Counted from the stretch's first letter, positions 1 to 9,237 are shown. The stretch: 64,000 nt of DNA from Natrinema salsiterrestre (GCF_029502005.1 NZ_JAMQOT010000001.1:310001-374000), one strand, 5' to 3'. The notes: generated by a model not told the origin, from the sequence alone. Translations and numbers: made by a program.

Positions 1-161
1 ATGACTTGATCGACCGTGCCACGAAGCGAGCGCGGGAGGCGACGTGTACGGAACTCGCACTCGAGGTCGACGTCGATAACGATCGCGCCATCGCCTTCTA
101 CGAGAAACGAGGCTTCGAGACGGATCGCCGTCGGATGACGATGTCCGTCGACGGCTCGTAA
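1..161 (+). CDS. GNAT-family acetyltransferase, C-terminal fragment
   Basis: The reading frame enters from before the window (codons in phase with base 3) and ends at TAA 159-161. The visible 52 residues include LALEVDVDNDRAIAFYEKRG followed by FETDRR. This is the last part of the GNAT fold, in which an Asn and the A-x-x-F-Y-E-K-x-G-F segment close the acetyl-CoA site. Enzymes of this family transfer acetyl groups from acetyl-CoA to amines; the substrate cannot be read from this fragment. It runs towards the tRNA-Leu gene, which lies on the opposite strand. Confidence 0.85.
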   Translation, partial: DLIDRATKRAREATCTELALEVDVDNDRAIAFYEKRGFETDRRRMTMSVDGS

Positions 162-260
162 GCCGTCCGTTTAGGAGAGATTGGCAGTAGAAATCGCAGA
201 GAATCGATAGCGTATCGATCGACGGATCTATCGCTCATCAATGTAGCACCGGAAAGGATT

Positions 261-328
261 ATGCGTGGGTGATGTCCTCGAAGGGAGATCACCTGCATCG
301 TAGTTGGCGGTGTTTCCGCCGTATGCGA
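261..328 (-). repeat. tRNA-Leu 3' cassette: two hairpins plus acceptor-strand copy
   Basis: Read on the minus strand directly downstream of tRNA-Leu. Stem 1 pairs 326-331 with 295-300 (GCATCG/CGATGC) and encloses a GGCGG/CCGCC stem (316-320 with 306-310). Stem 2 pairs 284-293 with 268-277 (nine of ten bases). The cassette ends in a 9-bp direct copy of the tRNA 3' end (261-269 equals 328-336 on the plus strand, ATGCGTGGG). The copy alone is short, but the layout matches the longer Val, Gly and Pro cassettes in this window. Confidence 0.5.
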
Positions 329-413
<85 letters not shown>

Positions 414-450
414 TCGCGGTCTCTGTCTGCACTCAATCGTATCCAGTGTG

Positions 451-458
451 ATTATAAA
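451..458 (-). promoter_or_regulatory. TATA box of tRNA-Leu
   Basis: The minus strand reads CTTTTATAATC about 38 nt before the tRNA 5' end. It is AT-rich inside a GC-rich intergenic stretch and matches the haloarchaeal TATA consensus. Confidence 0.5.
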
Positions 459-662
459 AGCCCTTTCCTTTGGGTCGGCGACTGCGGCCGGGTCCCACGG
501 GATTGGCCCCCGCGAACCGGGGGACGACGGAACCGAGTGAACGGAGTCGGGTGCTGTCAGCGTTCGAATTCCTCGGCTCGTCCGATACCCGTTCCTCAGC
601 GTATCGTCCGTCGAACCCTGACAGACACAAAGGTTTCAATACTCGAGCGAGAGGTTCGACCG

Positions 663-1415
663 ATGTCGGTGTCGACGGCCCGGATGCGCGTCATCGCAGG
701 AGCCATCGTGGCCACCGGAATGGTCGTCGCGGGCGTCCTCGTCTCGCCGTCGACGGCGATCGGAACCGTCGACTCGCTCGCCGCGGACCCGCTCCTGTTC
801 GGGGTCGTCGTCGCCGGACTCTATCTCGTCCGGCCGTTCCTCGCGTGGCCGACGACGCCCCTCGCAGTCGTCGTCGGCTACGGCTTCGGCGTCGCGGTCG
901 GCGTGCCGGTCGCACTCGCCGGCATCGTCGTCACCGTCCTTCCCGTCTTCGTCGCCGCTCGCTTGCTGAGCGCCGATGACGGCGAGGGAGACCCAGATGC
1001 TCGAGTCGCCGCCGGTACCTGCGAAAGCGACGACGGGACGGGCTTTCTCGAGCGGGCCCGCGATACGGTCGGGCGCTATTACGAAACGGCCGGCCCGCTC
1101 CGCGGCGTCACCGCCTCGCGACTGGCGCCGATCCCGTCGGACGTCGCGACGTGTGCCGCGGCGATCAGCGGCGTCTCGCTGCGTCAGTTCGTTCTCGGAA
1201 CGGTGATCGGCGAGCTCCCGTGGACGATCGCCGCGGTCGTCGTCGGCGCCTCGGCGGCGACGATCACCGCGGGCGGGTTCGGCGAACTGGGACTGGTGTT
1301 TTCGGTCGGCTGTGCCGTTGCTGCCGCTTTCCTGCTTGCTGGCCCCATCTACCGGACGATGTGGACGAAAAACGGACCGCAAACGGAGAGCACGACCCGA
1401 TCGACCGACAGCTAG
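663..1415 (+). CDS. TVP38/TMEM64-type (VTT domain) membrane protein
   Basis: A 250-residue polytopic protein with hydrophobic segments near residues 9-30, 40-62, 70-110 and 180-235. The middle contains a GFGVAVGVP stretch and, later, SRLAPIPSDV and GTVIGELPWT. These resemble the re-entrant G-x-x-x-G/[FLI]P core of the VTT (SNARE-associated/DedA-like) family. Members sit in the cytoplasmic membrane and are linked to lipid or small-solute movement. The ATG at 663 is chosen because the frame upstream crosses non-coding, tRNA-facing DNA and this start gives a natural N-terminal membrane segment. Confidence 0.75.
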   Translation: MSVSTARMRVIAGAIVATGMVVAGVLVSPSTAIGTVDSLAADPLLFGVVVAGLYLVRPFLAWPTTPLAVVVGYGFGVAVGVPVALAGIVVTVLPVFVAARLLSADDGEGDPDARVAAGTCESDDGTGFLERARDTVGRYYETAGPLRGVTASRLAPIPSDVATCAAAISGVSLRQFVLGTVIGELPWTIAAVVVGASAATITAGGFGELGLVFSVGCAVAAAFLLAGPIYRTMWTKNGPQTESTTRSTDS

Positions 1416-1501
1416 TCTCGCCGTCGTTTCAGAAAACCGAAGAGAACACCGCGTTCTCACAACATGCGGTCCGTCGACACCGAATGAAAGGGGAGAATCG
1501 G

Positions 1502-2023
1502 TTACTCGCCGAGGTCCTCGACCAGCGAATCGCTCATCTCCTTGAGCTCCGACTCGAGTCGCTGGTAGGCCTCGGTATCCGTCAGTTCCTCGACGGAGTG
1601 TTCGTCCTCTAAGGTCTCCATCTTGTTCGAGATGGACTCGAGTTCGCGTCGGTCGTCGTCACCGTACCGCGACTGGACGCGCAGGTTCTCGATGATGCGG
1701 GTCAGCTGCGCCCGCGTGACCGGCTTCGTGACGTAGTCGTCGAGGTCCAGTTCCACGATATCGAGTCCGGGATCGACGGCGGTCACCATGATCACCCAGC
1801 AGTCGTAGTCCGACGCTCGGATCTCCTGAAGTACTCGGTCTCCGGTGATATCGGGCATGTGCCTATCGAGCAACACGACGTCGATCGCGTCGCTCATTCG
1901 CTCGAGGGCCGTGGTCCCGTCGTAGGCGGTCACTACCTCGTAATCCTCGCCGACCCACATCGCGTAGAGGTCGGCGAGCTCCCGTTCGTCGTCGACGACG
2001 AGAATCGTCGGTTGCGCAGACAT
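1502..2023 (-). CDS. HalX-domain response regulator
   Basis: 173 residues. Residues 1-115 are a receiver domain with acidic residues D11 and D12, phosphorylation site D53 (LLDRHMP), T81 and K100 (VTKPV). Residues 120-173 are a helical, charged HalX domain, a haloarchaeal C-terminal module. No DNA-binding helix-turn-helix is visible, so output is probably by protein contact. No histidine kinase is adjacent, so this is an orphan regulator. The ATG at 2023 starts the classic QPTILVVDDE opening; the in-frame upstream Met adds residues with no receiver similarity. Confidence 0.9.
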   Translation of the reverse strand: MSAQPTILVVDDERELADLYAMWVGEDYEVVTAYDGTTALERMSDAIDVVLLDRHMPDITGDRVLQEIRASDYDCWVIMVTAVDPGLDIVELDLDDYVTKPVTRAQLTRIIENLRVQSRYGDDDRRELESISNKMETLEDEHSVEELTDTEAYQRLESELKEMSDSLVEDLGE

Positions 2024-2127
2024 AGAGATCAGTGACTGCACCCACAGCCCGTCGTCTTGTAGTGGTACCGGGCGACTCACCGCTCGAGTCGGACGCTGAG
2101 TCGGTTGTCAGGGCCGAAAACGGGCGC

Positions 2128-2304
2128 TCAGCGGAACGGGTCGCTACAGTCGATGATGACGCCGTGCTGAGGACAGACGTACTTGCAGTGGCGCTTGTAC
2201 ATCGCTGCGTCGCAGTGTGGACAACGTGGCGCACCCGTTTCTGGACCACTCACACCAGTCGCGTCGGTCCCACTTGCCGATTCGTCCACACCGTCAGCGG
2301 TCAT
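2128..2304 (-). CDS. Small zinc finger protein (HVO_2523-like)
   Basis: 58 residues with an acidic, disordered N-terminal half. The compact C-terminal finger is CPHC (C28, C31), then HCKYVC (C40, C44) and C53. It closely resembles the haloarchaeal HVO_2523-type small zinc fingers as I recall them; the exact family is not verified. The ATG at 2304 (MTADG) is preferred over a longer in-frame start because the upstream part is basic and unlike a haloarchaeal protein. It lies 103 bp downstream of nrdJ on the same strand and could be co-transcribed. Confidence 0.75.
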   Translation of the reverse strand: MTADGVDESASGTDATGVSGPETGAPRCPHCDAAMYKRHCKYVCPQHGVIIDCSDPFR

Positions 2305-2407
2305 ATGACGGCGTTCTCGCTGGTCGATGCTAAGTGTGGTGTTTGCGGCGGTCCGGAACCGAAAATACGACGAGGCGATATCGCGTCGAGAGACTCTCAG
2401 TCGGCCC

Positions 2408-5400
2408 TCAGCACTCGCTCCAGCCACAAGATTCGCACGTCTTGCAGCCTTCCGAGAAGTACAGGCTCATCGAGCCGCAGTCGGGACACTCCGGCGACTC
2501 GCCGGCGTCGATGAGATCCTGTGTCGTGTCGTCGTCGACGTCCGCGGACGCACCGCCCTGTGCGGCGGCCGCGCCGCCGTCGGTCTTGGGACCGTCGTAG
2601 TCGGCGAGTTCCGCATCGGCAGACTCCTCGAGCGTCTGCTGTTTCGGGTACGGCTTGTCGATCTCGTCGTCGAGGTAGCGTCGCATCGCGGTGCCGATGG
2701 CGTCCGGGATGGACTGGATCTGTTCGCCCTTGTCCCAGGCGACTTTGGGACTGCGAGTCCCACAGAGTTCGTCGACGATCTCCTCGGGATCGACGCCCGA
2801 GCGCAGCGAGGTCGAGATGACCTTCGCCAGCGCCTCGGTGAAGGAGTTCGTGAAGCCGCCGGAGTGGCCGATGTTCGCGAACAGCTCGAAGGGCTGGCCG
2901 GTCTCGGGATCCTCGTTGATGGTCACGTAGATCTTCCCGTAGCCGGTGTCGATGCGCTGGCTGACGCCCTGCAGGGCGGCAGGTCGCTCGCGCTTCTCGG
3001 TGAAGTCCACCTGCACGGGCTGTCCGTCACTGCCCAGCACCGCGTCGACGTCCTCCTCGAGGACGTCTCGGACTTCGTCGCTTTCGAGGAACTGCGCGAG
3101 GCCGCCGAAGATCTCGTCGATCTGCTCGACGAGCGTCTCGGCCGCCTCGGTCTCGTCGGCGAAGTCGGCGTTCTTCGCGCGGGTCGTCAGCACCTGCTTG
3201 CTTCGGGTGCCGTCGCGGTAGTAGGTGACGCCCTTGCCGCCGTGCTCGTAGATGTACTCGAAGACGTCCTTGGCGTCCTCGAGCGTGGAGTCGTTGGGCG
3301 CGTTGACCGTCTTCGAAATCGCGGAGTCGACGCCCTCCTGACAGGCGACCTGCACGCCGGCGTGTTCCTTCGCCGAGAGCGCGCCGGTCGTGACGAACAG
3401 CTCGCCGATGGCGTCGGGCACGGTCGAGAGGCCCTCGACGCCGTTGAACTGGTTGGTCGCCATCTGCTCTTGGGCCTCCTCCTTGACCGCGTCGACGTCG
3501 ATGCCGTTGGCCTCGAGCGTGCGCAGGAAGTAGTCGTCGAACTCGACGAGCATCTCGTCGCCCTGGACGTCGTCGGAGACGTTCTTGTAGTAGGCGACGT
3601 TGTAGATCGGTTCGCAGCCGCCGGTCGTGTTGCCGACCATCGAGGTCGTGCCGGTCGGTGCGATGGTCGTCACGTTGTGGTTGCGGATGGGGAAGCCGTC
3701 TTCCCAGTCGTCGGCGTTCAGACCGGTCTGTTTCTCGAACCACTCCCGGTACTCGGTCGGGTTCGCGTACTTGGACTTGTCCCACTCGTCGAAGCTCCCG
3801 CGTTCCTCGGCGAGTTCGTGGGACGTCCACTTCGCGTTGTGGTTGATGTGGGTCATCAGCTGGCGCGCGACCTCGTTGGAGGCCTCGCTACCGTACTCCA
3901 TGCCCAGCTGGATGTCCAGCTGCGCCAGCCCCATGATGCCCAGTCCGATCTTGCGCATCTCCCGGACCTTCTCCTCGATCTTGTCGACCGGGAAGTCCGA
4001 CATCGTGACGACGTTCTCGAGGAACCGCGTCCCCATCTCGATGCGGCGGTCGAACTCCTCGAAGTCGATCGCCTCCTCGAGGAAGGCCGAGACGGCCGCT
4101 TCCTGGGAGTCGTACTCGTCGGCGTGCTCGTCGCTCCAGACGCGCCAGTCGGGAGCGTCCAGATCCGCGAGCGTCGAGAGGTTGATGTGTCCGAGGTTAC
4201 AGGCCTCGTACTCCTCGAGGGGCTGTTCCCCACAGGGATTGGTCGCGAGGATGCGGTGGTCGGGGTGTTCCTCGACGTCGAAGGAGTGTTGCTTGTTGAC
4301 GCGCTCGAGGTAGATGACGCCGGGTTCGCCGTTCTCGTGGGCGCCTTCGACGATGTCGTCCCAGAGTTCTTCTGCGGGGATCGACAGCTCCTCGCCGACG
4401 TCGACGTACTCGCCGAGGCCGAACATGTCGTACAGTTCCTTGGTCTCCTCGGTGGCGATGTGGGGCTCTTCCGTGCGCGGGTTCGTGAACGTGAATTCCT
4501 CGCCGTTCTCGAGGGCCTCCATGAAGTCGTCGGTGATGCCCACGGAGATGTTGAAGTTAGAGAGGTGGCCCTCGACGGCGTTTCGGAGGTGTTCGGGGAC
4601 CCGACCTTCGTCGTCGATGAGTTCGCGGGACTCCTCGAGGGCCTCCTGGAAGGAGTTGTGCGTGAAGTCGTCGGGGTCGTTCAGGCGCAGCGTCTCGGCG
4701 AGCGAGACGTCCTTGTTTTTGGCGTGAAGGAACTGGATGACGTCGGGGTGGGAGACGCGCATGACGCCCATCTGCGCGCCGCGGCGAGCGCCGCCCTGGG
4801 CGATCGTCTCGCACATCTGGTCGTACGTGCGCATGAACGTGATCGGTCCCGACGCGATGCCGCCGGTCGAGCCGACCGCGTCGCCGTAGGGGCGCAGGCG
4901 CCAGAAGGCATAGCCCATGCCGCCACCGCTCTGGAAGACCTGCGCGGCCTCCTTGGCGGTCTGGTGGATGTCGTCGATGTCGTCCTCGGGGGAGTCGACG
5001 AAACACGCCGAGAGCTGCTGGAGCTCGTCGCCGGCGTTCATCAGGGTCGGCGAGTTCGGCATGAAGTCCAGGTTCTCCATCATGCCCTGGAACTCGTCGG
5101 CGACGTCCTCGACGTGGTCGCGGATCTCGTCGGGGAGTTCGGGGACGACAGTGTCGTAGGCGAACTTGTTGACGTTGTAGATAGACAGCGTGGCCTCGGC
5201 GTCGTCTTCCGCGGTAGTACCTGCGCCGAACACCTCTTCGGCGAGCTCGTCCCGCCGCGGGTGGTCGGGCTTGAGCTGGTCGGGCGTGACCGTGACCTCG
5301 GCGTCCCGTTTGCGGGACTCGAAGACGGCTTCCGCGAGCGCGATGTTCTTGCCGACGCGATCGAAGAGGTCCTCTTGCTCCTCGATCAGCTCGCCGTCGG

Positions 5401-5533
5401 CGTCCTTCCGGAGATACCGCGCCGGGAGAATGTTGTGATAGGCGTTGTCGGTCAATCGCTCCTCGAGGGTATCCCCGTCGGTGCGCTTGATCGGAAGGGT
5501 CAGATCTGCCGCGGAACGTTCGGCATCGCTCAT
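2408..5533 (-). CDS. nrdJ: Adenosylcobalamin-dependent ribonucleotide reductase (class II)
   Basis: A 1041-residue cytoplasmic enzyme that reduces ribonucleotides to deoxyribonucleotides using a radical generated from adenosylcobalamin. Visible motifs are NSPTLMNAG (160-168), QLSACF with redox C177, SGGGMGYAFW (about 202-211), the NPCGE active loop with thiyl C434 and E436, partner C445 (EACNLG), and the phosphate loop PTGTTSMVGN. The C-terminus carries CPDCG and CKTCESCGWSEC, which fit a mobile dithiol or zinc-ribbon tail. Motif spacing leaves no room for an intein. The ATG at 5533 overlaps the stop of a tiny upstream frame (ATGA). Confidence 0.96.
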   Translation of the reverse strand: MSDAERSAADLTLPIKRTDGDTLEERLTDNAYHNILPARYLRKDADGELIEEQEDLFDRVGKNIALAEAVFESRKRDAEVTVTPDQLKPDHPRRDELAEEVFGAGTTAEDDAEATLSIYNVNKFAYDTVVPELPDEIRDHVEDVADEFQGMMENLDFMPNSPTLMNAGDELQQLSACFVDSPEDDIDDIHQTAKEAAQVFQSGGGMGYAFWRLRPYGDAVGSTGGIASGPITFMRTYDQMCETIAQGGARRGAQMGVMRVSHPDVIQFLHAKNKDVSLAETLRLNDPDDFTHNSFQEALEESRELIDDEGRVPEHLRNAVEGHLSNFNISVGITDDFMEALENGEEFTFTNPRTEEPHIATEETKELYDMFGLGEYVDVGEELSIPAEELWDDIVEGAHENGEPGVIYLERVNKQHSFDVEEHPDHRILATNPCGEQPLEEYEACNLGHINLSTLADLDAPDWRVWSDEHADEYDSQEAAVSAFLEEAIDFEEFDRRIEMGTRFLENVVTMSDFPVDKIEEKVREMRKIGLGIMGLAQLDIQLGMEYGSEASNEVARQLMTHINHNAKWTSHELAEERGSFDEWDKSKYANPTEYREWFEKQTGLNADDWEDGFPIRNHNVTTIAPTGTTSMVGNTTGGCEPIYNVAYYKNVSDDVQGDEMLVEFDDYFLRTLEANGIDVDAVKEEAQEQMATNQFNGVEGLSTVPDAIGELFVTTGALSAKEHAGVQVACQEGVDSAISKTVNAPNDSTLEDAKDVFEYIYEHGGKGVTYYRDGTRSKQVLTTRAKNADFADETEAAETLVEQIDEIFGGLAQFLESDEVRDVLEEDVDAVLGSDGQPVQVDFTEKRERPAALQGVSQRIDTGYGKIYVTINEDPETGQPFELFANIGHSGGFTNSFTEALAKVISTSLRSGVDPEEIVDELCGTRSPKVAWDKGEQIQSIPDAIGTAMRRYLDDEIDKPYPKQQTLEESADAELADYDGPKTDGGAAAAQGGASADVDDDTTQDLIDAGESPECPDCGSMSLYFSEGCKTCESCGWSEC

Positions 5534-5607
5534 GCGTGGGCCACCTCGTCGCTACCCCGCTGGCGCGCGTCGATTCTGGCGTGGGTCCGGGTCCTGTCTC
5601 TCATCAT
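5530..5607 (-). other. Possible short leader ORF of nrdJ
   Basis: A 25-codon frame (ATG ATG AGA GAC ... GCA TGA) ends exactly on the nrdJ start in an ATGA overlap. The peptide is strongly basic (six Arg) and unlike the acidic haloarchaeal proteome, so it would act through translation coupling rather than as a folded protein. It could equally be chance: three stops per 64 codons makes a 25-codon frame common in GC-rich DNA. Confidence 0.25.
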
Positions 5608-5967
5608 TCGTGACGAAGGTTCGGTAATCGTGCATCCATCATAAACGTGGTGTTGTGATCCTATTTTTCTTGTACTACTGCAAATTTAGTTGTGAAGATA
5701 TCTCTGTAACCTGTTGGATCGGGTTCGTCCGCGGCCGCCGAGACGGCCGCCTGTGCGGTCACTCATACCTACGGCGTCGACCGCCTTAACGATTTTCAGA
5801 CCGGACTGAAAGTGACTGTATCCGACGATATTCCGTCGCTTTCCGGCGTTTTTCTCTTTCGCTACACTCCCGCTCGATTCGAACGATCACTCGCTCGAGT
5901 CACTCCCCGCTGCGAGTCAGTCACGCTATCCAGAAAGATTACGTCCTTCCGGTGCGGGACGTTTCGT
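5534..5967. other. Divergent intergenic region upstream of nrdJ
   Basis: 434 bp with no convincing gene apart from the short leader frame. It holds an AT-rich island at about 5641-5705 that reads on the minus strand with TTTATGATGG and ACTAAATTTGC, likely the nrdJ promoter. I see no clear cobalamin riboswitch and no NrdR-box pair. Confidence 0.4.
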
Positions 5968-6153
5968 ATGATCGATGCACTGACGTCGGCACCACCCATC
6001 CTGCTGGTGCTGGCCGGGCTCGCCGCCTTCGCGGTCGCCGTCATCGCGCTTCGAATTGCGATCAAACTGGCCGTTCGAGTCGGTATCGTCGCCGCGGTCG
6101 TCCTCGCGGCCCTCTATGCGGTCGGCCGGCTCGACATGATCCCCGGCGTCTGA
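5968..6153 (+). CDS. Small hydrophobic membrane protein
   Basis: 61 residues that are almost entirely hydrophobic, with two helical segments (about 9-30 and 33-56) separated by a short basic stretch (RIAIKLAVRVG). There is no catalytic motif. It converges on trpG from the other side. I do not recognise the family; composition and a good ATG argue that it is real, but it could be over-called. Confidence 0.55.
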   Translation: MIDALTSAPPILLVLAGLAAFAVAVIALRIAIKLAVRVGIVAAVVLAALYAVGRLDMIPGV

Positions 6154-6260
6154 GGGCACGTGCGCGGACGACGGCGAATCCCACCACTGTAGAACCGGTC
6201 CGTTGAAAATGACGTTCGATTTCGCGCCTCTCGCTTTCGATACCGAGTCGGTAGCCCGGT

Positions 6261-6896
6261 CTAGACGCTCGAGAGGAAGTTCTCGATCACGTCGTGACCC
6301 ATCGCCGTGAGCACGCTCTCGGGATGGAACTGGACGCACTCGAGGGGATACTCGCGGTGGCGGACGCCCATGACGAGCGTTTCGTCCTCGTGTTCCGCGG
6401 TCGCCGAGACCTCGAAACAGTCGGGGACGTCCGTCGCGATCAGCGAGTGATAGCGACCGGCACGGAAGCCCTGCTCGAGGCCGTCGAAGACGCCCTCGCC
6501 GTCGTGGTCGACCGCGGAGGCCTTCCCGTGGATCGGCTCCGGTGCGCGGCCGACGGTGCCGCCGTACTCGTAGACGGCGGCCTCGAGTCCGAGACAGACG
6601 CCGAGCGTCGGTATCTCGGGGGAGCATTCCCGGAGCACGTCCATCGTAACGCCGACGTCGCGGTCGTGCTTCGGATGACCGGGGCCGGGGCTGATGACGA
6701 TCGCGTCGGGCTCGACGGCGCGGACGTCCTCGAGCGAGGCGGTGTTCTTCAGGACCTCGGTCTCGGTGCCGCCCTGCTGGCTGACGTACTCGACGAGGTT
6801 GTAGGTGAAGGAGTCGTAGTTGTCGACGAACAGGACTGTCACGGGATCCGCGTCACCGTCGGCTCGGTCGCCGTCGTCGGTCGCCGTCGTACTCAT
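6261..6896 (-). CDS. trpG: Anthranilate synthase, glutamine amidotransferase subunit
   Basis: 211 residues. A class I amidotransferase that supplies ammonia from glutamine to TrpE. Visible features are FVDNYDSFTYNL, SPGPGHP (oxyanion region), nucleophile C101 in GVCLG, and the His-Glu pair in QFHPES near the C-terminus. The start is an ATG preceded by the trpE stop in a 4-bp overlap. Residues 1-18 are a typical acidic haloarchaeal extension. It is the last gene of the trpD-F-E-G operon. Confidence 0.96.
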   Translation of the reverse strand: MSTTATDDGDRADGDADPVTVLFVDNYDSFTYNLVEYVSQQGGTETEVLKNTASLEDVRAVEPDAIVISPGPGHPKHDRDVGVTMDVLRECSPEIPTLGVCLGLEAAVYEYGGTVGRAPEPIHGKASAVDHDGEGVFDGLEQGFRAGRYHSLIATDVPDCFEVSATAEHEDETLVMGVRHREYPLECVQFHPESVLTAMGHDVIENFLSSV

Positions 6897-8575
6897 CGAC
6901 TCACCTCCGCCGTCGCATCGGGTTCGTCGTCCGGCGTCGATTCGTCGGCGGGGAGCTCGATCGCCTCGAGCGCCGCGAGGACCCCGCCCATCTTCTGCTC
7001 GGTCTCCTCGTACTCGGCGGTGGGGTCGCTGTCGGCGACCAGCCCCGCGCCGGCCTGGACCGTGATCCGATCGCGTTCCCCTTCGTCCTCCACCGTTGCG
7101 GTCCGAATCACGATCGCGAAGTCCGCGTCGCCGGACCAGGAGTAGTAGCCGACGCCGCCGCCGTAGAGGCCGCGGGGTTCGGACTCGAGGTCGTCGATGA
7201 TCTCCATCGCCCGAATCTTCGGCGCGCCCGAGAGCGTTCCGGCTGGGAACGAGGCTCGCGTCGCGTCGAAGCTATCGGAGTCGGCGGCCAGCGTTCCGGT
7301 CACCGTCGACTCGATGTGCTGGACGTGGCTGTACTTCAGCACGTTCATGAACTCGTCGACGCGCACCGAGCCGGGCTCGGAGACCCGGCGAACGTCGTTC
7401 CGCGCGAGGTCGACCAGCATCGTGTGCTCGGCCCGCTCCTTCCCGTCGGCCAGCATCTCGCCCGCGAGCCGGCGGTCCTCGACGGGACTCGAGCCCCGAT
7501 CGCAGGTGCCGGCGATGGGATTGGACATGACTTCGCGGCCCCGGACCGAGACGAGCGTCTCGGGGCTGGCCCCGACGACCGTCAGATCGTCGTGGTCGAG
7601 CAGGTACATGTACGGCGAGGGGTTGACCTCCCGCATCGCTTCGTAGAAGCCGATGGGATCGACGTCGCCGTAGAGCTCTCGCGTCCGAGAGATGACGCCC
7701 TGATAGATGTCGCCGTCGAGGACGTGTTCTTTGGCCCGTCGAACGCTCTCCTCGTACTCCCCTTTCGGACCTGCGACCTCGTCTTCGCGTACGAACCCGC
7801 CCGTCTCGGGCCGTTCGGCCTCGCGCAGCGTCGCCGCGACCTCGGCCGCTTCCGCTCGAAGGGCGTCGTACACCTCGCCGGGGTCGTCGTCGGCCTCGAG
7901 CACGGGCGTAAAGACCAGCGACACCGTGCCGTCGCGCTCGTCGAAGGCCAGCGTCTTCGTCGTCAGCAGGAACTGCGCGTCCGGGAACCGCGACTCGGGC
8001 CGCTCGAGGCCGACTTCCTCGAGCCAGAGGTCGTAGACGGCGTCGTAGGCGAGGAAGCCGACCAGGCCGCCCTCGAGGTGCTGGCGATCGTGGTCGGGAG
8101 CGTTCTCGAGACGCACGTCCGGCATCGCCGCCCGGAGGGCGTCGACGGTATCCCCCTCTGCATCCGTCCGAATCGCGTCCAGCGGCGCGTCCTCGGACAG
8201 CGCCTCGACGGTCGCCGCGCCGGCCTCGACCGTCACGACGGCTTCGGGGTCGTAGCCGACGTAGGAGTACCGCGCGTGGCGTTCGGCGTCCGCTCCGCTC
8301 GGGCGGAACGCACCGTCGGGATCGCTCGACGCGGTCTTCTCCGCGCTCTCGAGCAGGAAGGCATACGGCGAGCGCTCGCGATCGATCGCCGCCGATCGAC
8401 CGGTGAGCGCGGTGTACGCGGCGAGCGGCGTGGTCTCGCACTCGAGGGTCGCGACGGTGTGGACGACGGTCGGCTGCTCCTCCCGGCCGTCACTCGTTCC
8501 TGCGTGCTCGCGAAACGTCTCGCGGTCGATGTCGAACGTCGGCGGCTCGGACGCGACGGGTTCGGTGTCGTGCAT
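6893..8575 (-). CDS. trpE: Anthranilate synthase component I
   Basis: 560 residues; converts chorismate and ammonia to anthranilate, the first committed step to tryptophan. The C-terminal chorismate-binding domain shows DIYQGVISR, PSPYMYLL, SNPIAGT, LVDLARNDVRRV and FPAGTLSGAPKIRAME. The last, with GAPK(I/V)RAME, is the diagnostic motif. The N-terminal half has the expected tryptophan-sensing region, with an LLES motif around residues 75-78, implying feedback inhibition. It overlaps trpG by 4 bp and lies 11 bp after trpF. Confidence 0.96.
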   Translation of the reverse strand: MHDTEPVASEPPTFDIDRETFREHAGTSDGREEQPTVVHTVATLECETTPLAAYTALTGRSAAIDRERSPYAFLLESAEKTASSDPDGAFRPSGADAERHARYSYVGYDPEAVVTVEAGAATVEALSEDAPLDAIRTDAEGDTVDALRAAMPDVRLENAPDHDRQHLEGGLVGFLAYDAVYDLWLEEVGLERPESRFPDAQFLLTTKTLAFDERDGTVSLVFTPVLEADDDPGEVYDALRAEAAEVAATLREAERPETGGFVREDEVAGPKGEYEESVRRAKEHVLDGDIYQGVISRTRELYGDVDPIGFYEAMREVNPSPYMYLLDHDDLTVVGASPETLVSVRGREVMSNPIAGTCDRGSSPVEDRRLAGEMLADGKERAEHTMLVDLARNDVRRVSEPGSVRVDEFMNVLKYSHVQHIESTVTGTLAADSDSFDATRASFPAGTLSGAPKIRAMEIIDDLESEPRGLYGGGVGYYSWSGDADFAIVIRTATVEDEGERDRITVQAGAGLVADSDPTAEYEETEQKMGGVLAALEAIELPADESTPDDEPDATAEVSR

Positions 8576-8586
8576 AGTGGGCTCGG

Positions 8587-9237
8587 TTACGGCTCTACCG
8601 GTCGGCGCGCGTTCTTCGCTCGGTCGACGAACGATCGGACCGCGTCGACGTCCTTGACGCCGCCGCGTTCCTCGACGCCGCTCGCCACGTCGACGGCGAA
8701 CGGTTCGACGGTGCGGACCGCATCGCCGACGTTCTCGGGCGTGAGCCCGCCCGCGAGGATCAACGGCGACTCGAGATCCGCGGTGGCCGTTCTCGTCAGG
8801 TCCCAGTCGTGCGTTTCGCCGGTTCCGCCGCCCCCGTCCTCACCTGGTGTGTCGACGAGGAGCGCGTCGACGACGTCGTCGTAGGTCTCGGCGACCGAGG
8901 GGTCGTCCGCATCGACCGCCAGCAGCACGTCCACGTCGAGCTTCGCGCGCAGGTACGCCAGATCGCCGGGCCGGATGCCGCCGTGGATCTGGATCGCGTC
9001 CGGCTCGACGGCCTCGATCAGTTCGATGGCCTCCTCGGGACTCGCGGGCATCGTCACGAGCACGCTCGTCACGAACGGCGGCGTGGCCGCCGCGAGGGTC
9101 GCGGCCCGATCGACCGACACCTCTCGCGGCGTGTCGACCGGCACGTCACAGATGACGCCGACTGCGTCCGCGCCCGCGTCGACGGCGGCCTCGAGATCGG
9201 CTTCGGTCGTCAGGCCACAGACCTTGACGCGCGTCAT
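8587..9237 (-). CDS. trpF: Phosphoribosylanthranilate isomerase
   Basis: 216 residues in a TIM barrel that carries out the Amadori rearrangement of phosphoribosylanthranilate. It opens with VKVCGLT, where the Cys is the catalytic base, and keeps IQIHG, LAGGLTPENV and VDVASGVE, the phosphate-binding strands 7 and 8 with the catalytic Asp. Its ATG overlaps the trpD stop by 4 bp (ATGA), so translation is probably coupled. Confidence 0.95.
   Translation of the reverse strand: MTRVKVCGLTTEADLEAAVDAGADAVGVICDVPVDTPREVSVDRAATLAAATPPFVTSVLVTMPASPEEAIELIEAVEPDAIQIHGGIRPGDLAYLRAKLDVDVLLAVDADDPSVAETYDDVVDALLVDTPGEDGGGGTGETHDWDLTRTATADLESPLILAGGLTPENVGDAVRTVEPFAVDVASGVEERGGVKDVDAVRSFVDRAKNARRPVEP

Noticed and set aside
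2408-5533. Possible intein in nrdJ
   Set aside because: Spacing between RNR motifs is normal and no intein splice blocks are visible, although archaeal RNR genes often carry inteins.
2327-5644. A very long open frame on the plus strand opposite nrdJ
   Set aside because: It mirrors nrdJ codon structure in GC-rich DNA and encodes a Val/Arg/Leu-rich product without any motif; nrdJ on the minus strand has all catalytic residues.
5534-5967. Cobalamin riboswitch upstream of the B12-dependent reductase
   Set aside because: No B12-box-like conserved sequence or suitable fold could be found by eye, and such riboswitches are not expected in haloarchaea.
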